Assembly: GCA_003230355.1 (NCBI GenBank)
Contig: QIDD01000074.1
Span: 1-5,678 of the forward strand
Length of the DNA stretch: 5,678 nt
DNA from: Methanobacteriota archaeon
GTDB lineage: Archaea > Hydrothermarchaeota > Hydrothermarchaeia > Hydrothermarchaeales > SZUA-236
Direction: 5' to 3'
Position 1 is the first letter of the stretch; each line of letters begins with the position of its first letter. The notes under the pieces were generated by a model. It saw only the letters and a list, made by a program, of their open reading frames with translations, was not told where the DNA came from and searched no databases. Positions 5,110-5,678 of the stretch are shown here, one piece after another. Both the position numbers and the translations under genes were made by a program.

Positions 5110-5678
5110 ATGGTATTTAGTGAGAAAGTTAAAATTATAGCGAAACAGAAATCGTCATTTAGGTGCTGTATTTGCAATAAACCATTTGTTCAGGTACACC
5201 ACATTATTCCTGAGAACGACAACGGAACTGATACATTAGAAAATGCCGCTCCTTTATGCGCCTCATGTCACGATTTGTATGGAGAGAACCCTGAGAAACG
5301 AAAAATGATACGACAAATGAGAGACCAATGGTGGTCACTCATGGAAGAAAGATCTAAAAACATCACTGAAAATCAAGAGTATGAAAAGTACTGCGTAATA
5401 GAGGAAGATTCAAACTATAAAGGTAAGTTAAAAAATAGACCTGTTTGCTTATATCACGTAGTTTTGGCCAATGAGGGTTTTGATGTAAGCGTAAACTATA
5501 TCCATGATCTCATTAGGGCGATACAGGAATCCCACCCAAACCAGAAAAGAGTATTATTTCTAGATATTGAAGGGCACAGAAATAAAGATGGTGGCTTTGA
5601 CCACGATATGTTCGAGTTACAACGCAGCTTTTTACTAGGGTTTCTGGCTCAGTTTTTATCAGAATTATACATGCCTAT
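5110..5678 (+). CDS. HNH endonuclease with an unrecognised C-terminal domain (partial, runs off the right edge)
   Basis: The frame starts at ATG 5110 and stays open to the window end, giving 189 residues with no stop. Residues 17-75 are a zinc-ribbon HNH nuclease: Cys19-x2-Cys22, His30-His31 (QVHHIIPEN), Asn45, Cys50-x2-Cys53 and His54 (PLCASCHD). All expected zinc and catalytic positions are present. HNH nucleases cut DNA using one metal ion and occur in restriction, other defence and mobile systems. Residues 76-110 form a charged helical linker. From about 112 a different domain begins (RPVCLYHVV... VLFLDIEGHRNKDGGF... MFELQRSFLLGFLAQFLSEL) that I do not recognise. It has beta strands, a conserved-looking DIEGHRNKDGG loop and an amphipathic helix, and could be a sensor or partner-binding domain. 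The gene is AT-rich (18 G+C of 60 at 5341-5400) and stands alone behind a terminator, consistent with an accessory or defence gene. Confidence 0.85.
   Translation, partial: MVFSEKVKIIAKQKSSFRCCICNKPFVQVHHIIPENDNGTDTLENAAPLCASCHDLYGENPEKRKMIRQMRDQWWSLMEERSKNITENQEYEKYCVIEEDSNYKGKLKNRPVCLYHVVLANEGFDVSVNYIHDLIRAIQESHPNQKRVLFLDIEGHRNKDGGFDHDMFELQRSFLLGFLAQFLSELYMP

Noticed and set aside
1..5678. CRISPR array, insertion sequence or attachment site
   Set aside because: No regularly spaced repeats, transposase or integrase motifs, or direct repeats flanking a gene block were seen.

Overview
The window looks archaeal. It carries a tRNA-intron endonuclease of the homotetrameric archaeal type, the archaeal branch of TatD-related hydrolases, a CooT/COG1532 mini-protein and the first residues of what looks like an MCM replicative helicase. 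Most genes have an AT-rich TATA-like element centred 28-33 bases before the ATG, with no Shine-Dalgarno sequence. That is the layout of leaderless archaeal transcripts. A euryarchaeon or related lineage (including DPANN groups) fits; the sequence does not allow a finer call.

Layout, left to right. Five genes are read leftwards (minus strand): the 5' end of a probable mcm (1-103), an unrecognised 524-residue protein (144-1718), a TatD-like metal-dependent hydrolase (1795-2661), endA (2858-3364), and a membrane-anchored PQQ-type sugar dehydrogenase (3388-4641). Each has its own TATA-like element, so they look like closely packed single genes more than one operon. A divergent promoter region (4642-4746) separates them from a rightward CooT-like nickel-binding mini-protein (4747-4929), which ends in a hairpin plus T-run terminator. 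A rightward HNH nuclease gene begins at 5110 and runs off the end of the window.

Roles. EndA (tRNA splicing) and MCM (DNA replication) are housekeeping. The TatD-like hydrolase is conserved in archaea, but its substrate is unknown. The sugar dehydrogenase acts outside the membrane, and CooT-like proteins bind nickel. The two genes with accessory character are the AT-rich orphan beside mcm and the AT-rich HNH nuclease with an unrecognised C-terminal domain. They flank a more GC-rich core and may be later arrivals.

Non-coding signals of most interest are: a symmetric GCGGGA dyad centred between two divergent TATA boxes; a leaderless upstream ORF whose stop overlaps a GTG codon of the TatD-like gene; and an 11-bp hairpin next to a two-way TATA element between endA and the TatD-like gene. 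No mobile element, CRISPR array, tRNA or rRNA was found. No complete new system can be shown in this window.
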